DNA of 64,000 nucleotides, from NCBI RefSeq assembly GCF_026460985.1, contig NZ_JAPKNM010000050.1, positions 1-64,000 on the forward strand. The letters are read 5' to 3'. Under the pieces are notes generated by a model that worked only from the letters and a program-made list of their open reading frames with translations, was not told the DNA's origin and ran no database searches. Within the stretch, counting starts at the first letter, position 1. Each line of letters starts with the position of its first letter. Positions 52,391 through 59,841 of the stretch are shown one piece after another. Position numbers and translations under genes: made by a program. This DNA is from Sphingomonas sp. (GTDB lineage Bacteria > Pseudomonadota > Alphaproteobacteria > Sphingomonadales > Sphingomonadaceae).

Positions 52391-52487
52391 GCCCGAGATC
52401 CTTTTTGCCCGGACGCAGCTCTGAACGAAAATCCTTTACGGACGCTTTCGCGCGACGATTAACGCGCGGTCACGCCTCTCTTTCTGT

Positions 52488-53879
52488 TCAATAGGCATTC
52501 TTGTGCACGAGCACCTGCGCGGTCTTCGCGAGGATGCCGATGTCGCGCAGCAGGCTCCAGCCCTGGAGATATTCCAGATCGGCCTCGAGCCGGTTGACGA
52601 TGTCGCGACGATGCTCGGTCGCGCCGCGGAAGCCGCGGACCTGCGCCAGGCCGGTGATACCGGGCTTGAGCGCATGACGGTGCCAATATTGCCGGTCGAC
52701 GCGCCAGAACAATTCGTCCCCCGCCAGCGATCCCAGCGCGTGCGGGCGCGGCCCGACCAGGCTCATCTCGCCGAGGAGCACGTTGATCAGCTGCGGCAGC
52801 TCGTCGATGCTGGTCCGGCGGATCAGGCGGCCGACGCGCGTGATGCGATCGTCGTCGCGGCTGGCGGACTGGGTCCCGCTCGAATCGCTCGATTCGACGC
52901 GCATGCTGCGGAACTTGAGGATGGGGAAGATGCGGTTGCCGCGGCCCATTCGCTCCTGCCGGAAGAAAATGGGGCCCGGCGAATCGAGGCGGATCGCGAT
53001 CGCCACCGCCACCATCAGCGGCAGCAGCAGGATCAGCACGGGCACGGTGAGCGCGATATCGAGCGCGCGCTTCTTCGCGCGATTGGCGAGATTGAGCGGC
53101 CCGCGCGAGACGACGACCGTCGTCGTCCCGCTCAGCTGGTGCACCGCGAGCGGCCCCAACTCCCCGATCTCGGGGACGATGATCTCGCCCTGGATGTTGG
53201 CGCCCTTGAGCACCTGCGCCCATTCGACCTTGCGCTCGGGCGCACAGCTGATGACGACGCGGTCATAGTGCCGCAGCAATATGCCCAGGCGGTTGAGCAT
53301 GTACGGATCGTCGAGGTCCGAGCGCAACGCGGCGACCCCGGCATCGACGATATCGCTGCCAAGGCACGCATCCGGTACATTTCCGCCATCCACGATCACC
53401 AATTCGGTGTGCAGCCGATTGCCGTAGGCGCGGCGGACCAGATGGCAGATCAGCAGCCGCTGGCTGAGGATCAGGACCACCGAGGAGACGATGCCGACCG
53501 ACAGCGCGAGACGCGGCAGCCGGCCGGTCACCTTGAGCGAGAAGACCACCAGCAGGAAGATCAGCAGCGTCCCGGCAATCGACAGCAGGGCCTGGCGCGA
53601 GCTGACCAGCGAGCTGGTCAGGCATTTGGTGGCATAGGCCTGGTTCTGGAAGGAGATGCCGGCATGGACGAGGATCACGCCGACCAAAGAGGTCAGCACG
53701 TCGCCGGACAAGGTGCCGGGCTGCTCGACGCGGACGCCTATCGCGAAGCCGACGAGCAGCGCGAGCGCATCGGCGCCGATCAGGGCCAAACAGAGCCAGA
53801 CCTTCGCGCTTCGCCTTGCCGCCGAGGCGAATGGCGTTCGGCTCGGAAAGCCATGGATCGCCAGGTCAATCTTTGACAT
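52488..53879 (-). CDS. Initiating polyprenyl glycosylphosphotransferase
   Basis: 463 residues from the ATG at 53879. Four or so N-terminal transmembrane helices (CoA-binding-like domain after them, about 135-240), then a fifth helix ALDIALTVPVLILLLPLMVA and the catalytic bacterial sugar transferase domain: RLDSPGPIFFRQERMGRGNR, FPILKFRSMRV, IRRTSIDELPQLINVLLGEM, SLVGPRPHAL and HALKPGITGLAQVRGFRG. It transfers hexose-1-phosphate, probably glucose-1-phosphate, to undecaprenyl phosphate to start each repeat unit. GumD/SpsB-type proteins have the same layout. A perfect PhaR-like palindrome is 77 bases upstream. Confidence 0.93.
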   Translation of the reverse strand: MSKIDLAIHGFPSRTPFASAARRSAKVWLCLALIGADALALLVGFAIGVRVEQPGTLSGDVLTSLVGVILVHAGISFQNQAYATKCLTSSLVSSRQALLSIAGTLLIFLLVVFSLKVTGRLPRLALSVGIVSSVVLILSQRLLICHLVRRAYGNRLHTELVIVDGGNVPDACLGSDIVDAGVAALRSDLDDPYMLNRLGILLRHYDRVVISCAPERKVEWAQVLKGANIQGEIIVPEIGELGPLAVHQLSGTTTVVVSRGPLNLANRAKKRALDIALTVPVLILLLPLMVAVAIAIRLDSPGPIFFRQERMGRGNRIFPILKFRSMRVESSDSSGTQSASRDDDRITRVGRLIRRTSIDELPQLINVLLGEMSLVGPRPHALGSLAGDELFWRVDRQYWHRHALKPGITGLAQVRGFRGATEHRRDIVNRLEADLEYLQGWSLLRDIGILAKTAQVLVHKNAY

Positions 53880-53955
53880 GCGACACCCCGAAACTCCTTG
53901 ACGCAACACACCCATGGCGGGCCAGCAGCTTCTGCGCGCAGGTTCGTCAGAAGCT

Positions 53956-53970
53956 TGCTGCAATGCAGCA
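53956..53970. promoter_or_regulatory. PhaR-like perfect palindrome upstream of the initiating transferase
   Basis: TGCTGCAATGCAGCA, both 7-base arms perfect, containing CTGC-AAT-GCAG, the CTGC-N3-GCAG core described for alphaproteobacterial PhaR. It is 77 bases from the ATG at 53879. Confidence 0.55.
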
Positions 53971-54146
53971 GGGCACAGGCTCCGGGCGAAGGCAAGCGGG
54001 CGGCGGCGAACCAGGGGGCTTTTCGGGACGACCCGTGCCGGGAGAGAGATCATCGATACGTTCGCGTATCGGAAGACTTCGCCGTGGCTTGCGAACCGCT
54101 CTTCTCGTCGTTCAGGGCAGCTTCGGGCGAATGCCCGGCGGATTCG

Positions 54147-54368
54147 CTACTCGATCAGCCACCAGGCTATTCCGCCGAGCGCGAGGAAGAAGATCGTCGG
54201 TCCGGCGAATCGCGAGAGCATCTCGATACCGCGCTCGGCGCGCTCGGTCGGGAAAGCCGGCAGACGCCCCTCGCGCGGCTCGAACGACTCCACGAGGTCC
54301 GCCTCGCGCGGCGGCGCGGAGAGATGCGCTCCCGCCGAGGTCCACGGCCCGCCCGATCCTTCCGACAT
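54147..54368 (-). CDS. Small protein with single C-terminal transmembrane helix
   Basis: 73 residues, ATG preceded by GAGAGGATG. A polar N-terminal part (EADLVESFEPREGRLPAFPT) is followed by a C-terminal helix FAGPTIFFLALGGIAWWLIE. It has the same architecture as the 66-residue protein at 52190 but no evident sequence identity. Family unknown. It lies upstream of the initiating transferase and might be the first gene of that unit, or independent. Confidence 0.55.
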   Translation of the reverse strand: MSEGSGGPWTSAGAHLSAPPREADLVESFEPREGRLPAFPTERAERGIEMLSRFAGPTIFFLALGGIAWWLIE

Positions 54369-54532
54369 TGCATCCTCTCACTGCAGGAGGCCGCGAAGCA
54401 CGGTCTTCATCCTGCCCGCCGACTGTACCGCATCGAATGCGATCTTTCGAGCGTAATCCGCCGGTCGGAACCGCGGCGGCTCATCGCGTTGCGCAGCCGC
54501 CCCAGTTCGGGGCGCGTAGGTCTAGTAAGGAA

Positions 54533-54617
54533 TGGTGCCCCTGGCCGGACTCGAACCAGCATGCCTTGCGGCAACCGATTTTGAGTCGGTCGCGTCTACC
54601 AATTTCGCCACAGGGGC
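54533..54617 (-). tRNA. tRNA-Leu(CAA)
   Basis: 85 bases including encoded CCA, read on the minus strand from 54617. Acceptor arms GCCCCTG and CAGGGGC pair perfectly. The anticodon stem ACCGA/TCGGT encloses CTCAAAA, giving CAA. A long variable arm (class II) and T-arm GGTTCGAGTCC are present. Confidence 0.97.
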
Positions 54618-54666
54618 AGCGAGGGCAGAGCGCTAGACGAAGCGCCCCGCCCTCGCAAGGCCCGCA

Positions 54667-55218
54667 TCAGTTCAGCGCCTGTCCGTCGGCGGGCGCGGCT
54701 TCCGAAGCCTTGGGGTCGGGCCCGTAGCGATTGGGGCCGCGCGTTCCCTCGAGGCAGAAGAACACGAGCAGCACGAGCGCGCAGAGAAAGCCGAGCGGCA
54801 TCGCGAACATCACGATCCCGAACAGCCCGGCCATCGCGCCGGCACCCCCGAACATCGCCATCACCGCGGCGACGAGACCGACGAGGTAGAACGGCATCGG
54901 CAGCACGATCCACCAGCCGGAGCGCCCGGTATCGTGGAGCCGCCGCACGCCCACCGCGAGGTTGGGGATCAGGATGGCGAGCGCGAAGAGGTTCGTGAGC
55001 CATCCGCCGCTCGTCCAGGCGCTGGCGCTGTAGTTCAACCCGTCGGGCGTCACGGTCGTATCGACCGCCGAGCGACCGCCCAGTCCGAGCATCGTGTCGA
55101 TCAGGCTGAGCACGATGGTCACGATGACTACGCCGAGCACCCACATCCAGAACTCCTTGCGACGCGAACGTCCCGCGAAGTCGAAATACCGCTTCAGCGG
55201 CAGCGTCATCCACTCCAT
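54667..55218 (-). CDS. DUF805 family inner-membrane protein
   Basis: 183 residues with GGGAGAG before the ATG at 55218. The N-terminal KRYFDFAGRSRRKEFWMWVL and the loop VGVRRLHDTGRSGWWIVLP are the two defining motifs of DUF805. Four transmembrane helices follow the usual spacing. The cytoplasmic tail ends with a short charged Pro/Ala segment. Function unknown in the family. The longer frame upstream is shadow sequence of the ComM-like gene. Confidence 0.92.
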   Translation of the reverse strand: MEWMTLPLKRYFDFAGRSRRKEFWMWVLGVVIVTIVLSLIDTMLGLGGRSAVDTTVTPDGLNYSASAWTSGGWLTNLFALAILIPNLAVGVRRLHDTGRSGWWIVLPMPFYLVGLVAAVMAMFGGAGAMAGLFGIVMFAMPLGFLCALVLLVFFCLEGTRGPNRYGPDPKASEAAPADGQALN

Positions 55219-55303
55219 GTCGTCTCTCCCCTGCTTCATTATCTTTGGCCGACCATGCGAGAGGAACATGAAAGCTGTTCCTCTGCAATTGGCTTTCGAC
55301 TTG

Positions 55304-56812
55304 TCAGGCGCGCGGCGCCTGTCGCCGATAGCTGAGCGCCTCGGCGACATGGATGCGCCCCACGCCCTCCGCACCGGCAAGATCGGCGATCGTCCGCGCG
55401 ACGCGCAGCACCCTGGTATAGCCGCGCGCCGACAGCCGCATCGCTTCGGCGGCCTGGGCAAGCAGCTTGCGGCCCGGCTCGTCGGGCGTCGCGAACGCGG
55501 TCAGCGTCTCGCCTTCGGCTTCGGCATTGGTTCGTGCCGCCGCGTCGCGATAGCGCTCCGTCTGGACCGCGCGCGCCTGCGCCACGCGCGCAGCGACTTC
55601 GTCCGATCCCTCGGCCGGCGGCGGCAGAACGAGATCCGCGGCAGTCACCGGTTGCACCTCGACATGCAGGTCGATGCGATCGAGCAGCGGGCCCGAGACC
55701 TTGGCCTGATAGTCCGCCGCGCATTTCGGCGCGCGGGCGCAGGCGAGCGCGGGATCGCCCAGATGCCCGCAACGGCACGGGTTCATCGCCGCGACCAGCT
55801 GGACCCGCGCCGGAAAGGTGACGTGCGCATTGGCCCGCGCGACGCTCACCACGCCCGCCTCGAGCGGCTGGCGCAGCGAATCGAGCACCGCGCGCTGGAA
55901 TTCGGGAAGCTCGTCGAGGAACAGCACGCCCAGATGCGCTAGGCTCACCTCGCCCGGCTTGACCTTGAGCCCTCCCCCGGTGAGCGCCGCCATCGAGGCC
56001 GAGTGATGCGGCGAGCGGAACGGCCTTGTGCGCGTCAGCCGTCCGCCACTCAGCGTCCCCGCCACCGAGCCGACCATCGACACCTCTAGCGCCTCGGCGG
56101 CATCGAGCGGCGGCAGGATTCCGGGCAGGCACGAGGCGAGCAGCGACTTGCCCGCCCCGGGCGGCCCGACCATGATCATGTTGTGCCCGCCCGCCGCGGC
56201 GATCTCGAGCGCGCGCTTGGCGGTCTCCTGCCCCTTCACCTGGGCGAGATCGGGGCCATAGCCGGGCACCTCCATCTCGCCCGCGGGCGCCGCGGGCAGC
56301 AACTGGTTGCCCTTGAAGTGATTGAGCAGGGCGATCAGGTCGGGCGCCGCGACGACCTCCACCGATCCCGCCCATGCCGCCTCGGATCCCTGCGCTGCCG
56401 GGCAGACCAGCCCCTTGCCCTCCTCCGAGGCATGCAGCGCCGCGAGCAGCACCCCCGGCGATGGCGCGATCCGCCCGTCCAGGCCGAGCTCGCCGACAAC
56501 GACATAGCCCGACAGCGTCTCCGCGTCGGCCACGCCCATCGCGGCGAGCAGAGCCAGCGCGATCGGCAGGTCGAAATGCGCCCCCTCCTTGGGCAAGTCC
56601 GCGGGCGAGAGGTTGAGGATGATCCGCTTGGGCGGCAGCGCCAGGCCGATCGAGGCGATCGCGGCGCGCACCCGCTCGCGGCTCTCGGCCACCGCCTTGT
56701 CGGGCAGCCCGACCACGATGAAGTTGGGCAGCCCCGCGACGAGGTTGCACTGGACCTCGACCGCGCGCGCCTCCAGCCCCAGATACGCCACCGTCGAAAC
56801 GCTCGCGACCAT
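55304..56812 (-). CDS. YifB/ComM family Mg-chelatase-like AAA ATPase
   Basis: 502 residues, the family's normal length. An N-terminal ATP-dependent-protease-like (Lon S5-type) domain with VQCNLVAGLPNFIVVGLPDK, then the AAA domain with P-loop MVGPPGAGKSLLAS near 217, Walker B LFLDELPEF, and a Cys cluster C-R-C-G-H...C-A-R-A-P-K-C. The C-terminal GYTRVLRVARTIADL follows the family pattern. ComM helps branch migration during natural transformation in other bacteria. Confidence 0.95.
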   Translation of the reverse strand: MVASVSTVAYLGLEARAVEVQCNLVAGLPNFIVVGLPDKAVAESRERVRAAIASIGLALPPKRIILNLSPADLPKEGAHFDLPIALALLAAMGVADAETLSGYVVVGELGLDGRIAPSPGVLLAALHASEEGKGLVCPAAQGSEAAWAGSVEVVAAPDLIALLNHFKGNQLLPAAPAGEMEVPGYGPDLAQVKGQETAKRALEIAAAGGHNMIMVGPPGAGKSLLASCLPGILPPLDAAEALEVSMVGSVAGTLSGGRLTRTRPFRSPHHSASMAALTGGGLKVKPGEVSLAHLGVLFLDELPEFQRAVLDSLRQPLEAGVVSVARANAHVTFPARVQLVAAMNPCRCGHLGDPALACARAPKCAADYQAKVSGPLLDRIDLHVEVQPVTAADLVLPPPAEGSDEVAARVAQARAVQTERYRDAAARTNAEAEGETLTAFATPDEPGRKLLAQAAEAMRLSARGYTRVLRVARTIADLAGAEGVGRIHVAEALSYRRQAPRA

Positions 56813-56885
56813 GCGGCTTCCCCCTCGACGACATTCTTACCGCCTTTCCTCCGCGATGGAACAGAGCTCGTCCGAAACGGGGAGA

Positions 56886-58445
56886 TCAAGGCGGGGTCGG
56901 CTGGAAGCTCTGCTTGACCGCGGCGAGCAGCGGGTTCGTGCCATCGGGCATATGGTCATAGTTGATGGCCCACAGGATCGTGCCGCCGACCCCCGTCTGG
57001 CGGACCCACGCCGCCTTGGCCGCGATCGACTGCGCGTCCTCGTAGGAGAGGAAGCCGGCGGGGCGGATGCCGCTGCCCGGCGGCGTGAATCCCCCGTTAG
57101 CATAGCTGCGATAGCCGACCTGCGAGATGGCGTCCCAATGATAGGTGCCGTTGCTCAGATAGCCGAGCCGGACGAGCTCCGAGTAGCGCAGCGGAACGTC
57201 CTGCACCTCGAAGATATCGTTATGCTCGGTATCCTGGCGCGGCCCGGTGATCGTGGGTCCGTAGAAGATGCCGTAGAAGCCGATGCCGATGCCGATCCGG
57301 CCGCGCGGCACCCCGCTCTTCTCGAAGGCAGCGACACTCGTGGCGAGATCGCGCGGCGTGGTGCCGCTCGCGCCGAAGATCGGGCTGCTGAACCAGGAGT
57401 ACCAGCCCGCCTGGTTCCAGGCGGTGCCGATGCCGTAGCTCATCAGATTATACTGATCGACCAGGTTGGCGATGTCCGCCTGCCACTGCTCGACCATGCC
57501 GTCCGGGGGCAGATCGTTGATCGAGAGGGTATAGCCGGGGAAGGTGATCACCAGACCCCTGCCCGCGCCCTGATAGCGCGGCCGGGTCGCGGCCTCGGTG
57601 CGCAGCTCGCGAAGCAGCGCCATCACCCGGCGCCGTGCCTCGGCGGCGCTCACTGCCGGAGTGACCTCAGTGCTGCCCTCGAGCTTGTCCTCCCAGTCGA
57701 CGTCGACACCGTCATAATCGTGCGCGACGAGGTAATCGACCAGGTTGCGCACGAAGGCCGGCCGCGTCGCATCGGTGGTCGAGCGGAGGAAGCCGTTGCC
57801 GTCGCCCTCGCCGCCCAGCATCACCAGCGCCTTGCGCCCCACGTCGTGCGCGCGCTTGACCAGATAGTCCTCGACGCTGCGCACCCCATCGGGCGAGAGG
57901 CCCGGATCGTGCGCCGTCCCCGCGCCCTTCACCACCGCGCCGGCGTTGCCGCCCAGCGTCCCGCTTCCCGGTGCGATGCGGCCGAACGCGAAGTGCGTCA
58001 TCGCGGTCATGTCGACACGCTCGGGCGGGTACATCACGTCCCAGAAATAGCCGAGATAATAGCCAGTGACCCACGGGCTCGCGGCGGCAGCGATCGTCAC
58101 CCGCACGGTCGCCGAAGCCGTCTTGCCGGTGTCGGCTGTGCTCGCGGCGACGACATGATAGGTGCCCGCCGCCATCGGCGCGGTGTAGCGCCCGTCGGCG
58201 GCAACCGTCCCGCCATTCGCCTCCTCGACTCGCCAGGTGCAGCGGGTGTCGGCCGCTCCGGTCACGGTGCAGGCGAATAACTGTGCCGCCCCGCCGGCGA
58301 GATCGACCGTCGCGGGGGTGATCGCGACCGTCACGACGGGCGCGGGAGTCGGCGTGGGAGACGGCGAAGGCGTCGGCGATCCGCCGCCCCCACCGCCGCA
58401 CGCCGCAAGGAACAAGCTGGAGGCGAGCAAAACACGGTTCTTCAT
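56886..58445 (-). CDS. GH18 chitinase-like lipoprotein
   Basis: 519 residues from the ATG at 58445. Lipobox LAAC with Cys16, a poly-Gly run and a Pro/Ser/Thr linker. Residues about 40-115 form an Ig-like (Big-type) domain (PATVDLAGGAAQLFACTVTG). A TIM-barrel then carries the GH18 catalytic motif DGVDVDWE with the acid Glu, plus YNLMSYGIGTAWNQAGW and ILWAINYDHMPDG. Surface chitinase or related endo-hexosaminidase. GGAGGG abuts the ATG; a second ATG at 58463 is possible but lacks a signal advantage. Not linked to an operon. Confidence 0.88.
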   Translation of the reverse strand: MKNRVLLASSLFLAACGGGGGGSPTPSPSPTPTPAPVVTVAITPATVDLAGGAAQLFACTVTGAADTRCTWRVEEANGGTVAADGRYTAPMAAGTYHVVAASTADTGKTASATVRVTIAAAASPWVTGYYLGYFWDVMYPPERVDMTAMTHFAFGRIAPGSGTLGGNAGAVVKGAGTAHDPGLSPDGVRSVEDYLVKRAHDVGRKALVMLGGEGDGNGFLRSTTDATRPAFVRNLVDYLVAHDYDGVDVDWEDKLEGSTEVTPAVSAAEARRRVMALLRELRTEAATRPRYQGAGRGLVITFPGYTLSINDLPPDGMVEQWQADIANLVDQYNLMSYGIGTAWNQAGWYSWFSSPIFGASGTTPRDLATSVAAFEKSGVPRGRIGIGIGFYGIFYGPTITGPRQDTEHNDIFEVQDVPLRYSELVRLGYLSNGTYHWDAISQVGYRSYANGGFTPPGSGIRPAGFLSYEDAQSIAAKAAWVRQTGVGGTILWAINYDHMPDGTNPLLAAVKQSFQPTPP

Positions 58446-58556
58446 CCCTCCGGGGCTAGGCATTGGACTGTCGAGTCGCCGCCATCGCGCGACGAAGCCC
58501 CGAAACCATGCGACAAGGTCTTGGCAGCGCGCTGCGCCGTGCCCACATCAGGTGTC

Positions 58557-58886
58557 ATGCCGAGCTCACACACTCGCAGCCACATGATCCGCACGGCCCT
58601 GGTGGTGCTGGGGTTCCTGATCATGGCGGCATCGCCGCTCGTCGGGGTCATACCGGGCCCGGGCGGGATCATCGTCTTCGCCGGCGGCCTGGTGCTCGTC
58701 CTCAAGAACGCGACCTGGGCGCGCCGCCACTTCGCACGGCTCAAGCGACGCTGGCCGCGCTTCGGCCATTACAGCGACCTCGCTTTGCGCCGCCGCAGCT
58801 TCCGTCGTCGCCAGCAACGTGCCAAGGACGCCGCGATGGCGAAGGCCGAAGCCGCGATGCTCGGTTTTCCCGCAGACCCGCGTTGA
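58557..58886 (+). CDS. PGPGW family small membrane protein
   Basis: 109 residues from the ATG at 58557 (AGGTGTC upstream); an ATG at 58584 starts right at the first helix. Two hydrophobic stretches flank the family motif GVIPGPGGIIVFAGGLVLVL, followed by a highly basic tail (RRRSFRRRQQRAK). Function unknown in the family. Its stop codon overlaps the predicted -35 box of rpmH. Confidence 0.82.
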   Translation: MPSSHTRSHMIRTALVVLGFLIMAASPLVGVIPGPGGIIVFAGGLVLVLKNATWARRHFARLKRRWPRFGHYSDLALRRRSFRRRQQRAKDAAMAKAEAAMLGFPADPR

Positions 58887-58911
58887 CTTGGGCGACTCAT
58901 CTGCGTATGGG
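58883..58911 (+). promoter_or_regulatory. Predicted promoter of the rpmH operon
   Basis: TTGACT (58883-58888, 5 of 6 consensus), a 17-base spacer, then TATGGG (58906-58911). It overlaps the end of the PGPGW gene. The transcript would start near 58918 with a leader of about 50 bases. Confidence 0.5.
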
Positions 58912-58923
58912 CACCCGACACGC

Positions 58924-58946
58924 GGCCGCCCCTGTGGCGGCCCTTT
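58924..58946 (+). terminator. GC hairpin with short T run in the rpmH leader
   Basis: GGCCGCC (58924-58930) and GGCGGCC (58936-58942) pair around CCTGT and are followed by CTTTTA. It could end transcripts of the PGPGW gene, or, lying downstream of the predicted rpmH promoter, act as an attenuator. Confidence 0.5.
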
Positions 58947-58966
58947 TACGTTCTAGATTCTCGAGG

Positions 58967-59443
58967 ATGAGCGATGAAGCGGACCTTTCAGCCGAGCAAC
59001 CTGGTGCGTGCGCGCCGGCACGGCTTCCGCGCGCGGATGGCGACCGTCGGCGGCCGCAACGTGATCCGCGCCCGCCGCGCCCGCGGCCGCAAGAAGCTGT
59101 CGGCCTAACCGCCGTACCGCTCGCGCGGCTCACCGAGCGCAAGCACTATCTCGCGGCCAATGCGGGGAAGCGGGCACCCATGCTCGGCTTCGTCCTGCTC
59201 GTGCGCGCGCGCGACGATGCCGATTCGACGATGCGGATCGGCATTACCGTATCCAAGAAGGTCGGCAACGCGGTCGTGCGCAATCGCATGAAGCGCCGCT
59301 TCCGCGCGCTCGCCCGCGAAGTGCTGCCCGCGGCCGGCATCCCGGGCGCCGACCATGTCCTGATCGGCCGAAACGGCGGGATCGAGCGCGACTATGCCGA
59401 TCTCAAGGCCGAACTGGCCAAGGCGCTGGCGAGGTTGCGCTAG
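58967..59443 (+). CDS. rnpA: RNase P protein component, overlapping all of rpmH
   Basis: The conserved RnpA body runs from [15 protein letters not shown] through [10 protein letters not shown], the [21 protein letters not shown] signature (split here for length: [18 protein letters not shown]) and ALAREVLP. Reading back from that body, the frame has no ATG, GTG, TTG or CTG codon until the ATG at 58967, which is 7 bases upstream of the rpmH ATG. From there the product is 158 residues with a Pro/Arg-rich N-terminal extension of about 50 residues ([20 protein letters not shown] and on). GAGG abuts this ATG and is also the rpmH ribosome binding site. The next in-frame ATG (PMLGF) would cut off the conserved RNA-binding N-terminus. 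It processes tRNA 5' ends with the RNase P RNA. Confidence 0.9.
   Translation: MSDEADLSAEQPGACAPARLPRADGDRRRPQRDPRPPRPRPQEAVGLTAVPLARLTERKHYLAANAGKRAPMLGFVLLVRARDDADSTMRIGITVSKKVGNAVVRNRMKRRFRALAREVLPAAGIPGADHVLIGRNGGIERDYADLKAELAKALARLR
58974..59108 (+). CDS. rpmH: 50S ribosomal protein L34
   Basis: 44 residues, [20 protein letters not shown] and on to GRKKLSA, the complete family consensus. It is very basic. GAGG lies 7 bases before the ATG. It is wholly contained, in another frame, in the long rnpA frame. First gene of the rpmH-rnpA-yidD-yidC-engB block. Confidence 0.98.
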   Translation: MKRTFQPSNLVRARRHGFRARMATVGGRNVIRARRARGRKKLSA

Positions 59444-59476
59444 TGAATGACTTCCGCCTCCGCACGCCCAACCTGC

Positions 59477-59600
59477 TCCCCTCCCTGCAAGGGAGGGGTT
59501 GGGGGTGGGTGCCGAGCGTAGCGAGGCTGCTGTGGCCAGCGAAGGAGCGCGTCCCTGCGGGCCGCGCACCCACCCCTAGCCCCTCCCTTGCAGGGAGGGG
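59477..59600. repeat. Large inverted repeat with CCCCTCCC/GGGAGGGG arms
   Basis: The left arm 59477-59511 (CCCTCCCTGCAAGGGAGGGG then a GGGGGTGGGTGC flank) and the right arm 59566-59600 are reverse complements, and each folds on itself. It sits between rnpA and yidD, and its end (GGGAGGGG) is the ribosome binding site of yidD. It resembles, without being identical to, the element at 11-134. Confidence 0.85.
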
Positions 59601-59606
59601 AATCAA

Positions 59607-59819
59607 GTGATCGCGCGCCTTCTCATCCTGATCGCCCGCTTCTGGCAGATCGGGCCATCGCGAATCCTGCCGCCCAGCTGCCGCTACGCGCCCAGCTGTT
59701 CGGCCTATGCAATCGAAGCGCTTCGCCGCTATGGAGCGCTCAAGGGCAGCTGGCTTGCCGCAAGGCGCATCCTGCGCTGCCACCCATGGGGCGGGCACGG
59801 CTACGATCCCGTACCATGA
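59607..59819 (+). CDS. yidD: Membrane protein insertion efficiency factor
   Basis: 70 residues from a GTG with GGGAGGGG upstream. The family pattern [20 protein letters not shown] followed by [12 protein letters not shown] and [16 protein letters not shown] is complete, with three conserved Cys. An amphipathic N-terminal helix binds the inner membrane. It aids YidC-dependent insertion and lies 22 bases upstream of yidC. Confidence 0.96.
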   Translation: MIARLLILIARFWQIGPSRILPPSCRYAPSCSAYAIEALRRYGALKGSWLAARRILRCHPWGGHGYDPVP

Positions 59820-59841
59820 CGGATCTTCCGGGGAATCATCG

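Noticed and set aside
52449..52468. CGCGCG hairpin downstream of the initiating transferase as a terminator
   Set aside because: Only six self-complementary bases with an 8-base loop and no T run on the minus strand.
36919..53879. Exosortase or PEP-CTERM protein
   Set aside because: No multi-helix exosortase with the Cys-Arg-His triad and no PEP-CTERM tail was found among the products in this window.
33000..54000. A gellan/sphingan biosynthesis cluster
   Set aside because: No rmlABCD genes, sphingan lyase or type I secretion pair is present. Gene order follows exosortase-type loci instead.
59179..59443. Short RnpA starting at the internal ATG (PMLGF)
   Set aside because: It would delete the conserved LTxRxxYL region of the family that contacts RNA, so the upstream ATG is favoured.
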